Assembly: GCF_000719955.1 (NCBI RefSeq)
Contig: NZ_JOII01000022.1
Span: forward strand, 1 to 64,000
DNA from: Streptomyces albidoflavus
GTDB taxonomy: Bacteria > Actinomycetota > Actinomycetes > Streptomycetales > Streptomycetaceae
DNA: 64,000 bases
Reading direction: 5' to 3'
In this document: positions 48,958 through 57,841 of the stretch, piece after piece
Numbering within the stretch: the stretch's first letter is position 1
Layout of the letters: each line of letters starts with the position of its first letter
Translations under genes and position numbers: made by a program
Notes under the pieces: model-generated
Database searches by the model: none
Told to the model about the DNA's origin: nothing
What the model saw: only the letters and a program-made list of their open reading frames with translations

Positions 48958-50229
48958 ATGGCGGGAGGCACTCCGAGGATCTTCGTCTCGCACCTGTCCG
49001 GTGTCGCCGTCTTCGACCCCAACGGCGACCAGGTCGGCCGGGTGCGGGACCTGGTGGCGATGTTGCGGGTGGGGCGCAGGCCCCCGCGGCTGCTGGGTCT
49101 CGTGGTGGAGGTGGCGACGCGCCGCCACATCTTCCTGCCCATCACCCGCGTCACCGGCATCGAGTCCGGCCAGGTCATCACCACCGGCGTGCTCAACGTC
49201 CGGCGGTTCGAGCAGCGGCCCACCGAGCGGCTGGTCATCGGTGAGCTGCTGGACCGGCGGGTGCGGCTGCTGGAAACCGACGAGGAGGCCACCGTCCTCG
49301 ACGTGTCGATCCGTCAGCTCCCGGCCCGCCGCGACTGGGAGATCGACCGGGTCTTCGTCCGCAAGGGACGCGGCGGCGCGCTGCGGCGGCGCGGGGAGAC
49401 GCTGACCGTCGAGTGGTCGGCGGTCACCGGGTTCTCGCTGGAGGAGGAGGGCCAGGGCGCGGAGAGCCTGCTGGCCACCTTCGAGCAGCTGCGCCCGGCC
49501 GACCTCGCCAACGTCCTGCACCACCTCTCCCCCAAGCGCCGGGCGGAGGTGGCGGCGGCGCTCCAGGACGACCGGCTCGCCGACGTGCTGGAGGAGCTGC
49601 CGGAGGACGACCAGATCGAGATCCTCGGCAAGCTCAAGGAGGAGCGGGCCGCCGACGTCCTGGAGGCGATGGACCCGGACGACGCGGCCGACCTGCTGGC
49701 GGAGCTGCCGGAGGAGGAGAAGGAGCGGCTGCTCACCCTGATGCAGCCGGGCGACGCCGCCGACGTGCGGCGGCTGATGGCGTACGAGGAGCGGACGGCG
49801 GGCGGGCTGATGACCACCGAGCCGGTGGTGGTGCGGCCCGACTCGACGGTCGCGGACGCGCTGGCCCGGGTGCGCAACCCCGACCTCTCCCCGGCGCTGG
49901 CCGCGCAGGTCTACGTCTGCCGGCCGCCCGACCAGACCCCGACCGGCAAGTACCTGGGCACGGTGCACTTCCAGCGGCTGCTGCGCGACCCGCCGTACAC
50001 GCTGGTCAGCGCGATGCTCGACGACGACCTCCAGCCGCTGTCGCCGGAGACGCCGCTGCGCGCGGTGGCCGGGTTCTTCGCGACGTACGACATCGTGGCG
50101 GCGGCCGTGGTCGACGAGAGCGGGTCGCTGCTGGGCGCGGTGACGGTCGACGACGTCCTGGACCACCTGCTGCCGGACGACTGGCGCGAGACGGAGTTCC
50201 TGCTGTCGGGGGAGGAGAACGATGAGTGA
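48958..50229 (+). CDS. Soluble MgtE N-domain/CBS protein with PRC-barrel
   Basis: A 423-residue cytosolic protein with an N-terminal PRC-barrel-like segment (VAVFDPNGDQVGRVRDLVAM), an MgtE intracellular N domain of helical hairpins (FEQLRPADLANVLHHLSP onward, with repeated EELPEDDQ-type turns) and a CBS pair with GGLMTTEPVVVRPDSTV. The membrane domain of the MgtE magnesium channel is absent. Its last codons overlap the start of the DUF1003 membrane protein, so the two are coupled and may form a split assembly. AGGAGG precedes the ATG. Magnesium sensing is inferred from the MgtE relation. Confidence 0.85.
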   Translation: MAGGTPRIFVSHLSGVAVFDPNGDQVGRVRDLVAMLRVGRRPPRLLGLVVEVATRRHIFLPITRVTGIESGQVITTGVLNVRRFEQRPTERLVIGELLDRRVRLLETDEEATVLDVSIRQLPARRDWEIDRVFVRKGRGGALRRRGETLTVEWSAVTGFSLEEEGQGAESLLATFEQLRPADLANVLHHLSPKRRAEVAAALQDDRLADVLEELPEDDQIEILGKLKEERAADVLEAMDPDDAADLLAELPEEEKERLLTLMQPGDAADVRRLMAYEERTAGGLMTTEPVVVRPDSTVADALARVRNPDLSPALAAQVYVCRPPDQTPTGKYLGTVHFQRLLRDPPYTLVSAMLDDDLQPLSPETPLRAVAGFFATYDIVAAAVVDESGSLLGAVTVDDVLDHLLPDDWRETEFLLSGEENDE

Positions 50230-50839
50230 GCGGGGGAAGGAGACGCGCGAGGACCGGGAGGCGCGCGAGAGCCGCGAGCGCGAGCGCCGGGTGAACGAGT
50301 CGGCGCGTCCCCGCATCCGCCTCGACGTGCCGCGCGCCCCGCGCCGCCGGGTGCTCCCGGAGTACGACCCGGACGCCTTCGGGCGGCTCTCGGAGCGGAT
50401 CGCGCGGTTCCTCGGGACGGGCCGGTTCATCGTCTGGATGACGGTCATCATCATCATGTGGGTGGTGTGGAACGTCACCGTCCCCGACTCCCTGCGCTTC
50501 GACGAGTACCCGTTCATCTTCCTGACCCTGGCCCTCTCCCTCCAGGCGTCGTACGCGGCCCCGCTGATCCTGCTGGCGCAGAACCGGCAGGACGACCGCG
50601 ACAAGGTCAACCTGGAGCAGGACCGCAAGCAGAACGAGCGGTCGATCGCGGACACGGAGTTCCTCAGCCGCGAGGTGGCCGCGCTGCGGCAGAACCTCGG
50701 CGAGGTGGCGACCCGCGACTGGATCCGCTCCGAGCTCCAGGACCTGCTGCGCGAGCTGGACGAGCGGGGCCGGCCGGTGGAGGAGGGTGCCGGGCGCGGG
50801 GAGCACCGGCCCGGCGAGGGCGGCCCCGACCGGGGCTGA
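50222..50839 (+). CDS. DUF1003 two-helix membrane protein
   Basis: A 205-residue protein with a charged Arg/Glu N-terminus, two adjacent membrane helices (IVWMTVIIIMWVVWN and FIFLTLALSLQASYAAPL) and a C-terminal charged coiled coil beginning LLAQNRQDDRDKVNLEQDRK, all hallmarks of DUF1003. The function is unknown. It overlaps the MgtE-like gene by eight bases, with GGAGGAG at correct spacing inside that gene, so translation is coupled. Confidence 0.88.
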   Translation: MSERGKETREDREARESRERERRVNESARPRIRLDVPRAPRRRVLPEYDPDAFGRLSERIARFLGTGRFIVWMTVIIIMWVVWNVTVPDSLRFDEYPFIFLTLALSLQASYAAPLILLAQNRQDDRDKVNLEQDRKQNERSIADTEFLSREVAALRQNLGEVATRDWIRSELQDLLRELDERGRPVEEGAGRGEHRPGEGGPDRG

Positions 50840-50877
50840 TACGGCGTGACCAATCAGACAGCGGACCACCCCCGCCC

Positions 50878-50891
50878 CTACTGACCAGTAG
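50878..50891. promoter_or_regulatory. Operator-like dyad upstream of mrp
   Basis: CTACTG-AC-CAGTAG, arms of six bases, about 78 bases before the mrp start codon. It looks like TetR-family half-sites, but no regulator is linked to it. Confidence 0.3.
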
Positions 50892-50949
50892 CATCGCGCT
50901 CCCGCACCCGCCCCGGCCCCTCCCCCGCCCTTCCGGAAAGCCTGGACGG

Positions 50950-50967
50950 CCCCCGTACTATCGGGGG
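50950..50967 (+). promoter_or_regulatory. Promoter -10 of mrp within a perfect dyad
   Basis: TACTAT (50956-50961) is flanked by CCCCCG and CGGGGG, and the ATG at 50969 follows seven bases after the box. This predicts a leaderless mRNA. The -35 is unclear (TTCCGG at 19 bases). Confidence 0.5.
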
Positions 50968-50968
50968 T

Positions 50969-52105
50969 ATGGCAGCTACGGAAGACGCGGTGCGCGAGGC
51001 ACTGGCGACAGTGGACGACCCCGAGATCCATCGGCCGATCACCGAACTCGGCATGGTCAAATCGGTGGAGATCGGCCCGGACGGAGCGGTCGCCGTCACG
51101 GTGTACCTCACCATCTCCGGCTGCCCCATGCGCGAGACCATCACCCAGCGGGTGACCGACGCGGTGCAGGCCGTCGAGGGGGTCACCTCCGTCGAGGTCA
51201 GCCTCGACGTGATGAGCGACGAGCAGCGCCGCGAGCTGGCGAACGCCCTGCGCGGCGGCACCGCCGAGCGCGAAGTGCCCTTCGCCAAGCCCGGCTCGCT
51301 CACCCGGGTCTACGCGGTCGCCTCCGGCAAGGGCGGCGTCGGCAAGTCCTCGGTGACGGTCAACCTGGCCGCCGCGATGGCCGCCGACGGCCTCAAGGTC
51401 GGCGTGGTCGACGCGGACATCTACGGCCACAGCGTGCCCCGGATGCTCGGCGTGGACGGCCGCCCGACCCAGGTCGAGGACATGATCATGCCGCCGTCGG
51501 CCAACGGCGTGAAGGTCATCTCGATCGGCATGTTCACCCCGGGCAACGCCCCCGTGGTGTGGCGCGGCCCGATGCTCCACCGCGCGCTCCAGCAGTTCCT
51601 CGCGGACGTCTTCTGGGGCGACCTCGACGTCCTCCTGCTCGACCTGCCGCCCGGCACCGGCGACATCGCCATCTCCGTGGCCCAGCTGGTGCCCAACGCC
51701 GAGATCCTGGTGGTGACCACCCCGCAGCAGGCCGCCGCCGAGGTCGCCGAGCGGGCCGGCTCGATCGCCGTGCAGACCCACCAGAAGATCGTCGGCGTGG
51801 TCGAGAACATGTCGGGGCTGCCCTGCCCGCACTGCGACGAGATGGTCGACGTCTTCGGCACCGGCGGCGGCCAGGTCGTCGCCGACGGCCTGACCCGCAC
51901 CACCGGCGCCACCGTGCCGGTCCTCGGCTCCATCCCGATCGACGTGCGGCTGCGCGAGGGCGGCGACGACGGGCGCCCGGTGGTCCTCACCGACCCCGAG
52001 TCCCCCGCCGGCAGCGCGCTGCGCTCCATCGCCGGGAAGCTGGGCGGCCGTCAGCGCGGCCTCTCGGGCCTTTCGCTGGGAATCACCCCGCGCAACAAGT
52101 TCTGA
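50969..52105 (+). CDS. mrp: Mrp/NBP35-family ATPase, iron-sulfur cluster carrier
   Basis: A 378-residue P-loop ATPase that holds and transfers Fe-S clusters in the cytosol. The N-terminal ~85 residues are a DUF59/MIP18 domain (VDDPEIHRPITELGMV...GCPMRETI). The deviant Walker A GKGGVGKS is at 120-127, the switch regions are VDADIYGHSVPRML and LLLDLPPGTGD, and the cluster-binding CxxC is LPCPHCDE. The start is defined by a -10 box seven bases upstream rather than a Shine-Dalgarno. A terminator follows. Confidence 0.93.
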   Translation: MAATEDAVREALATVDDPEIHRPITELGMVKSVEIGPDGAVAVTVYLTISGCPMRETITQRVTDAVQAVEGVTSVEVSLDVMSDEQRRELANALRGGTAEREVPFAKPGSLTRVYAVASGKGGVGKSSVTVNLAAAMAADGLKVGVVDADIYGHSVPRMLGVDGRPTQVEDMIMPPSANGVKVISIGMFTPGNAPVVWRGPMLHRALQQFLADVFWGDLDVLLLDLPPGTGDIAISVAQLVPNAEILVVTTPQQAAAEVAERAGSIAVQTHQKIVGVVENMSGLPCPHCDEMVDVFGTGGGQVVADGLTRTTGATVPVLGSIPIDVRLREGGDDGRPVVLTDPESPAGSALRSIAGKLGGRQRGLSGLSLGITPRNKF

Positions 52106-52127
52106 CCGCGCACCGCTCGGACCACCG

Positions 52128-52154
52128 GGGCGCCTTCCCACCGGGGAGGCGCCC
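52128..52154. terminator. Terminator after mrp
   Basis: A 12-bp stem (GGGCGCCTTCCC / GGGGAGGCGCCC, one mismatch) with a 3-base loop, between mrp and the convergent hypothetical gene. Confidence 0.7.
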
Positions 52155-52186
52155 TGTCCCGTACTCCGGGGAGCACGGGCCCGGCG

Positions 52187-52930
52187 TCACCCCTGGTCGG
52201 CGTAGGCCGCCACGTCCTTGACGACGGCGAAGCCGAGGCCGTACGCGCTGAGCCCGCGCCCGTAGGCGCCGAGGTGGACGCCGCCCGGGGTGGAGCCGGC
52301 CAGGACCCAGCCGAACTCCGACTCGCGGTAGTGGAAGGGCGTGGAGACGCCGTCGACCGGGAGCATCAGCGTCGACCAGGCGGGGCCCTGGAGGTCGTCG
52401 GCGAGTGCCCAGGCCGTCTCGGTCTGCTGCTCCAGCCAGTCGTCGCGCAGGGTGTGGTCCATCTGCGCGGGCCAGGTCACGGCGAGCAGGCCCTGCCCGG
52501 CCAGCCAGGCCGCCGACGCCTCGGAGGTGGCCTCCAGGACGCCGGTGCCGTCGGCGGTGCGGCGGACGGGGCTGTCGCCGACCGTCACCACCACGGCGAA
52601 CCGCTCGCGGGGGCCGTCGGCGTCGCCGAGGTCGGCCCGGACCACCGGCTCGTCGCCGTGGCCGAGCGAGCCGTGCTGGACGGTGCCGTCGGCGTCCTGC
52701 CCGATGTGGTGGAGCCGGCGCGGCCCGGTGTACGCCTCGTCCAGCGCGTACCAGGGGAACGGAGCGGCCAGGAAGCCGTCGAGCGCGACCCGGCGCCGGG
52801 GGCGCGCCGGAGCGGGCCGTTCCTCCTCGGGTGCGGCTCCGCCGCCCGCCTCGTCGGGGGCCGTGGCCTCCTCGTCGGGGCCCTCCAGGACCGTCGCCGA
52901 CTCGCTCTGGGACTTATCCGTGGTCTCCAT
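52187..52930 (-). CDS. Conserved hypothetical protein
   Basis: A 247-residue soluble protein with an acidic, disordered first 45 residues and a globular remainder rich in Trp and Asp: APFPWYALDEAYTGPRRLHHIG, GLLAVTWPAQMDHTLRDDW and FHYRESEFGWVLAGSTPGGVHL. I do not recognise a family. It has no signal peptide or membrane segment. It sits between mrp and tatB on the minus strand, 156 bases from tatB. Confidence 0.72.
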   Translation of the reverse strand: METTDKSQSESATVLEGPDEEATAPDEAGGGAAPEEERPAPARPRRRVALDGFLAAPFPWYALDEAYTGPRRLHHIGQDADGTVQHGSLGHGDEPVVRADLGDADGPRERFAVVVTVGDSPVRRTADGTGVLEATSEASAAWLAGQGLLAVTWPAQMDHTLRDDWLEQQTETAWALADDLQGPAWSTLMLPVDGVSTPFHYRESEFGWVLAGSTPGGVHLGAYGRGLSAYGLGFAVVKDVAAYADQG

Positions 52931-53086
52931 CTTGCGGCCCTTCCTCGCTCTCGCCCGTCCGGAGCGGCCCGCCCCCCTCGGGCGTCCTCGGTCCGGACAA
53001 CAACACAGGGAGAATAGCCACCCCGCTCCGGGGACACGGGATTGAAGGGTCCGCGCGGGCGCCGGGTTGGTCCGGACGCCAGGCGA

Positions 53087-53530
53087 TCAGGTGGCGTCGA
53101 TGTCGAAGGGCGGGCGCTCGCCGGCCGCCACGGGAGCGCTCTTCTCGGGGCGCTTGGTGAGGTCCACGGGGCCGTCCGCGGCGGGTCCGGCGACCGACTC
53201 GGCCTCCTCGCGGCCGTTGACCGCGTCGGCGACGTCGCCCATCTCCTTGCGGAGGTCGAAGCTGTCGCGGATGTCCTTCAGCCCGAGGTCGTCGTTCTCC
53301 AGCTGCTTGCGGATGAAGGTCTTCGGGTTGAGGTCCTCGAACTCGAAGTCCTTGAACTCGGGGCCGAGTTCCTCGCGGATGTCACGCTTGGCGCTGTCGG
53401 AGAAGTCGCGGATCTTGCGGATGAAGCCGGCGACGTCCTGGATGACCTTGGGGAGCTTGTCGGGGCCGAAGATGAGTACGGCGAGCACGACGATCGTCAG
53501 GACTTCGAGTAGACCAATGTCGTTGAACAC
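53087..53530 (-). CDS. tatB: Twin-arginine translocase subunit TatB
   Basis: A 147-residue Tat component: short N-terminus, membrane helix (IGLLEVLTIVVLAVLIFGP) with the conserved Glu and FGP, then the amphipathic helix DKLPKVIQDVAGFIRKIRDF and a long charged tail. This distinguishes TatB from the shorter TatA. The GTG start has AAGGAG at good spacing. It is the last gene of the sigma/anti-sigma/HtrA set, as in mycobacteria, linking protein export to envelope stress. Confidence 0.9.
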   Translation of the reverse strand: MFNDIGLLEVLTIVVLAVLIFGPDKLPKVIQDVAGFIRKIRDFSDSAKRDIREELGPEFKDFEFEDLNPKTFIRKQLENDDLGLKDIRDSFDLRKEMGDVADAVNGREEAESVAGPAADGPVDLTKRPEKSAPVAAGERPPFDIDAT

Positions 53531-53724
53531 CTAGCAGCTCCTTGCGGCGGTCCGCGGCCCCACGGCGGGACATCACTCGACCGGGGCCCGCTCCACGTTA
53601 CCCGGCCCGCCCCGGCGGGCGGTACCGTACCGCCCCACCCGCCTCACCGTGCACCCGGCGTTCGCCCCCGCGCCGCCCGCGGTACGCCCCCGGGCGGCGG
53701 TGGCCCCGCCGGTGTCACGGCAGC

Positions 53725-55443
53725 TCAGGAGGGGTCCGAGGAGCCCAGTTCGAGGGTGACCCGGCGGCTTTCGCCGTCCCGCTCCACCGTGAGGGCGAGG
53801 CGGTCGCCCGGCCGGTGCGAGCGGATCTTGATGATCAGCTCCTCGCCGGAGGCGACCGGGACGCCGTCGACCTCGGTGATCACGTCACCGGCGGCGATGT
53901 CCGTCCGGTCGGCCGGGCCGCCCGGGGTGACGGCCGGGCCTCCCCCGGCCGCCTCGCCGCCGACCTTGGCGCCCTCGCCCTCGTACCCCATGTCGAGGGT
54001 CACCCCGATCACCGGGTGGGTGGCCCGGCCGTGGTTGATCAGTTCCTCGGCGACCCGCTTGGCCTGGTTGACGGGGATGGCGAAGCCGAGGCCGACGCTG
54101 CCGGCCGAGTCGTCCTGGCGGGCGGGGCCGCCGGCGGCGTGGATGGCGCTGTTGATGCCGATGACGCGGGCGCGCTCGTCGACGAGGGGGCCGCCGGAGT
54201 TGCCCGGGTTGATGGGGGCGTCGGTCTGGAGGGCGTCGACGTAGCTGATGTCGGTGCCGTCGCCCTTCTCGCCGCCTGCCGTGATGGGGCGCTCCTTGGC
54301 GCTGATGATGCCGGAGGTGACGGTGTTGGCCAGGTCGAAGGGGGCGCCGATGGCCACCACCGGGTCGCCGACCCGGACGTCGTCGGAGTCGCCGAGCGGC
54401 AGCGGGGTCAGCCCCGAGACGCCGGAGACCTTCACCACGGCCAGGTCGTACCCCGGGTCTCCGCCGACCAGGCGGGCCCGGGCGGTCTCGCCGCCGTTGA
54501 AGGTGACTCTTATCGACCCGCCGTCCGAGGCGGACTCCACCACGTGCTGGTTGGTGAGGATGTGGCCCCGCCCGTCCAGCACGAAGCCGGTGCCGAGGGC
54601 CCCGCCGTCGCCGCCGCTGACGTGGAGCGTGACGACGCCGGGCAGGGTCCGCGCGGCGATCCCCGCGACGCTGTCCGGGGCGCGCTCACCGGCCTGGCCG
54701 GACGTCTGCTCCAGCTCGACCGTCCCGAGTCCGCCGTGCCGCTCCAGCCGCATCCCGACGTACCCGCCGACGGCCCCCGCGACCAGCGCCAGCACCAGCG
54801 CCGCCCCGACCAGCCGCCCCCGCCCGGCCCGCCGCTCCCGGCGCCGCTCCCCGGGCCCGCCGCCGGACTCCGCGACCAGCGCCCCCGGCGCCGCCCACGG
54901 GTCGTAACGCCCCCACTCCCCGCCCTGCGCCGGCCCCGCCTCGGGCACGGGCGGTACGGGCGTGCCGTGGGCCGGCGTGCCGGGCGGCAGGTAGGTGCCG
55001 TGCGCCGGGGTCGGGACGGGGCGCTGGACCGGCGGGGCGGGGGCCCAGGGCCCCGGTTCGCCGTAGGGCGGGGTGCTGTACGGGTCGGGGGCGTGCAGCG
55101 GGCGGGGGCGTTCGGCCGGGGCCTGCTGCTGGGCCGGGACGACGGCGTCCGGGGCGCCGCCGGCACGCGGGGCCGGGACGGTCGCGGGCGGCTCGGTGGC
55201 CGGGGGGACTGCTGCTTCCTCCGCCTGCCCGGGGACGGTGGGCGCGGCGACCTCCACGGGCTCGGCGGGGTCCGCCTTGGTCAGCCCGACCGGCCGGGGA
55301 GGCGTCGTGGTGTCGGTTCCGGGGGACGTGGAGGCGTCGGGAGCCGTCGCGGAACCGCCGGGCTGTGCCGCCGTCCCGTGGGAGTCCCCGGTCGCGTCGG
55401 GCACGGTCCCGTCGGGCGTTCCGGTGGGCTTCGCCTTGTCCAT
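53725..55443 (-). CDS. htrA: Membrane-anchored HtrA/DegP-like serine protease (S1C, PDZ)
   Basis: A 572-residue envelope protease. A ~200-residue Pro/Ala/Thr-rich cytosolic region precedes one membrane helix (VGAALVLALVAGAVGGYVGM), then a trypsin-like domain with the triad His in TNQHVV, Asp in GYDLAVVKV and Ser in NPGNSGGPL, and a C-terminal PDZ domain (PAVTPGGPADRTDIAAGDVITEVDG). ATG 55443 has GGGGAG upstream. Downstream of sigma and anti-sigma genes, it probably degrades misfolded envelope proteins under their control. Confidence 0.92.
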   Translation of the reverse strand: MDKAKPTGTPDGTVPDATGDSHGTAAQPGGSATAPDASTSPGTDTTTPPRPVGLTKADPAEPVEVAAPTVPGQAEEAAVPPATEPPATVPAPRAGGAPDAVVPAQQQAPAERPRPLHAPDPYSTPPYGEPGPWAPAPPVQRPVPTPAHGTYLPPGTPAHGTPVPPVPEAGPAQGGEWGRYDPWAAPGALVAESGGGPGERRRERRAGRGRLVGAALVLALVAGAVGGYVGMRLERHGGLGTVELEQTSGQAGERAPDSVAGIAARTLPGVVTLHVSGGDGGALGTGFVLDGRGHILTNQHVVESASDGGSIRVTFNGGETARARLVGGDPGYDLAVVKVSGVSGLTPLPLGDSDDVRVGDPVVAIGAPFDLANTVTSGIISAKERPITAGGEKGDGTDISYVDALQTDAPINPGNSGGPLVDERARVIGINSAIHAAGGPARQDDSAGSVGLGFAIPVNQAKRVAEELINHGRATHPVIGVTLDMGYEGEGAKVGGEAAGGGPAVTPGGPADRTDIAAGDVITEVDGVPVASGEELIIKIRSHRPGDRLALTVERDGESRRVTLELGSSDPS

Positions 55444-55792
55444 GGTCTCCCCGCAGCCTGATGACGGGCCGGGTGTGCGGCGGACGCACAACGCCTTGCT
55501 CCGTCGGATCGAGTGCCGGGCCCGCCCTCGCCCTCGGGGCGTCCGGGCGCGGGCCCTCAGGGAATTCAACCAGGTTCTCGAAGGGGCCGTGGCGGGCTCC
55601 GCCCCGGGGGTGCCGACGAAGTCCGGTGCGGGCTCCGGGCCGGGCGGTTCGCCCGCTCCGCGGCCACGCGGCCGCCCGCTCCGGGATCGACACCGCCGTC
55701 GGCGAGGCGCGCAGAGCCGGCTCAGCTCTCAGCGCCCCGCAGGGACGGGGAGGAGGCCCGCTGGGCCTCCTCCACCGGGCCCCGGCCGCCCG

Positions 55793-56692
55793 TCAGGGCG
55801 CGGCGGAGAGCCCGGAGACCCCGGGGAGACCGGCCGACGGGGCGGCGGCGATCCCGGAGCGGGCGGCGTCCTGGGGTGCGGCGAGCGGCAGGGGGACCGA
55901 TCGCGGGGGCCACGGCGCGGGTTTGCCGGGCGCCTTGAGGAGCGCGGCCGAGTACGGGTACGGCTCCAGCTCCTCCAGGAGCGGGGGCGTGCCCGGGTGG
56001 CGCGGGGCGGCGTCGCCGACCTGCTCGCGCGGGCCGGAGCGGGTCTCGCCCTGCGCGGCGAAGGCCGGCGGGGAGCCGCCCCGGCGGCTGCGGGAGTCGG
56101 GGGCGGCCTGGCCGGTGCCTGCCTGGGTGCGCAGCGGCGTGACGTTGCTCTTGCCGCCGCCCGCGCGCTCCGTGGTGTCGACCGGGGTGCCCGCGGCGAC
56201 CCCGCCGAGCGCCAGCGCGGCCAGCGAGACGGCACCGGCGGCGGCGAAGGCGAACCGGCGCCCCCGGGAGGCGGAGCGCTCGGCCTCGGCGCGCCCGAGG
56301 TCGTGGATGCGGAAGCCCGAGCGCGGCTCGTCGGGGCCGGCCGGTGTGACAGGGGCGTACCGGAAGGGGCCCGGGGCCATGCCGAAGTCGGCGGAGCTGC
56401 CGAAGGGCGGCCCGGCACCGAAGCCCGAGCCGGAACCGGTGGGCCCCTCGGGGCCGGCCGCCGGAAGGCCCTGGAGGCGGGCGAGGAAGCTCTCGCTGGG
56501 GGGCGGGGGCGCCGCCGTGGCGAAGACCGACTTCAGGCGGCGCTGCGCGTCGGCCTCGGCCTTGCACTTGCAGCAGGTCGCCAGGTGGGACAGGACCCGC
56601 TCGCGGGCCTCGTGCCCCAGCTCGCCGTCGACCAGTGCGGCGAGGCGGTCCCCCAGGTGCTGTTCGACGGGTGTCGGACGTGAACCGCTCAC
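55793..56692 (-). CDS. Zinc-finger anti-sigma factor (RseA-like) for the adjacent ECF sigma factor
   Basis: A 299-residue anti-sigma factor. The N-terminal ZAS motif is HLATCCKC (HxxxCxxC, zinc/redox-binding) within a helical domain that contacts sigma. A membrane segment follows ([20 protein letters not shown]), then a long extracytoplasmic part rich in Pro, Ser and Gly. Its GTG overlaps the sigma stop codon (GTGA), so they are made in a fixed ratio. Arrangement sigma, anti-sigma, htrA, tatB equals the mycobacterial sigE locus. Confidence 0.87.
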   Translation of the reverse strand: MSGSRPTPVEQHLGDRLAALVDGELGHEARERVLSHLATCCKCKAEADAQRRLKSVFATAAPPPPSESFLARLQGLPAAGPEGPTGSGSGFGAGPPFGSSADFGMAPGPFRYAPVTPAGPDEPRSGFRIHDLGRAEAERSASRGRRFAFAAAGAVSLAALALGGVAAGTPVDTTERAGGGKSNVTPLRTQAGTGQAAPDSRSRRGGSPPAFAAQGETRSGPREQVGDAAPRHPGTPPLLEELEPYPYSAALLKAPGKPAPWPPRSVPLPLAAPQDAARSGIAAAPSAGLPGVSGLSAAP

Positions 56693-57498
56693 GTGGACGC
56701 GCCTCCTCCTCCCAGCAGCGGAGCCACCGCCCCGGCCAGGGAGCGGCGCTCGGCGCGGGCCTCGGGCGAACGGTGCTTGAGCGCCTTGCGCAGCTGCGAA
56801 CGGCCCCGGTGGATACGGCTGCGGACCGTGCCGAGCTTCACGCCGAGGGTCGCGGCGATCTCCTCGTACGACAGGCCCTCGATGTCGCAGAGGACGACGG
56901 CGGCGCGGAACTCGGGCGCGAGGGTGTCCAGCGCCTGCTGCACGTCCGCGTCGAAGTGGGTGTCCTGGAAGACCTGCTGGGGCGAGGGCTCGCGGCTGGG
57001 CAGCCGCTCGGCGGCGTCCTCGGCGAGGGCGTCGAAGCGGATGCGCTGCTTGCGGCGCACCATGTCCAGGAAGAGGTTGGTGGTGATGCGGTGCAGCCAG
57101 CCCTCGAAGGTGCCGGGCGTGTACGTCGACAGCGAGCGGAAGACGCGGACGAAGACCTCCTGGGTGAGGTCCTCGGCGTCGTGCTGGTTGCCCGTGAGGC
57201 GGTAGGCGAGGCGGTAGACGCGACCACTGTGGTTGCTGACGATCTCCTCCCAGCTGGGCGGGGTCCACGTCGGCGAGTCCGCGTCGGCGGCGAAGGTCGC
57301 GGTCTGCACGGATTCGGCGGCGGGCGCACCTCCCTGGGCCGGCGTACGGCGGCGCGGAAGGCTTCGGTCAGCGGTGTCGGTCACGGATTTCGGCTCGCCG
57401 GCCGACCTGAGAAGACGTCTGAGTACACCTCCCCGGTCACCGGCCGCAGCCGCACCTCCCCTGTCGGCTCTGGTGGTGTCCAGTGGAGCCCCTACCAT
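56689..57498 (-). CDS. sigE: ECF RNA polymerase sigma factor, SigE type
   Basis: A 269-residue extracytoplasmic-function sigma factor. A disordered N-terminus of ~85 residues is followed by region 2 ([26 protein letters not shown], with the core-binding DAEDLTQE) and region 4 ([31 protein letters not shown], the -35-reading helix-turn-helix). ATG 57498 has AGGGG six bases upstream. It is co-transcribed with its anti-sigma. The gene symbol follows the mycobacterial orthologue, not the S. coelicolor cell-wall SigE. Confidence 0.85.
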   Translation of the reverse strand: MVGAPLDTTRADRGGAAAAGDRGGVLRRLLRSAGEPKSVTDTADRSLPRRRTPAQGGAPAAESVQTATFAADADSPTWTPPSWEEIVSNHSGRVYRLAYRLTGNQHDAEDLTQEVFVRVFRSLSTYTPGTFEGWLHRITTNLFLDMVRRKQRIRFDALAEDAAERLPSREPSPQQVFQDTHFDADVQQALDTLAPEFRAAVVLCDIEGLSYEEIAATLGVKLGTVRSRIHRGRSQLRKALKHRSPEARAERRSLAGAVAPLLGGGGAST

Positions 57499-57841
57499 AG
57501 CCACCCCTGCCGTTAGCTCGGGATAAGAGTTTTTACCAGGAATTGGCGTGGGACCCGGGAAGGTGCCCGAGGCGGCCGCGAGGGGCCGCCCGCCGGCCGG
57601 ACCGGCTCCGGCGCCGGGCACGAACACGCTGGTCACGGCCGCGCCGGGCGTCGTGTGCGCCGGGCGGCGGGCCGTCGTCACCGCCTCCGCAACCACCGTC
57701 ATGGGCCGCTCCTCGTCGCCGTCCGCCGGGGCGCCTGGCGCGCCCCGCTCTCTGCCCTCCCCAACGCCCGGTCCCATCTGCGGGTTCCCGGCCCCAACGG
57801 ATACAGTCACCGCCAGGCAACTTTGGGGACAGGAGAGGGCC
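57499..57841. other. Divergent intergenic region between sigE and the O-methyltransferase
   Basis: Holds the two promoters. On the plus strand TACAGT at 57802-57807 would start transcription near 57814. On the minus strand the stretch 57516-57545 is AT-rich and a likely sigE promoter. Open frames extending the methyltransferase into this region are low-complexity and lack a ribosome-binding site. Confidence 0.5.
57802..57807 (+). promoter_or_regulatory. Candidate -10 (TACAGT) of the O-methyltransferase gene
   Basis: GATACAGT matches an actinobacterial -10 element well. The -35 is not convincing. A start near 57814 leaves ATT 57842 with AGGAGAGG as the only well-placed initiation site. Confidence 0.45.
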
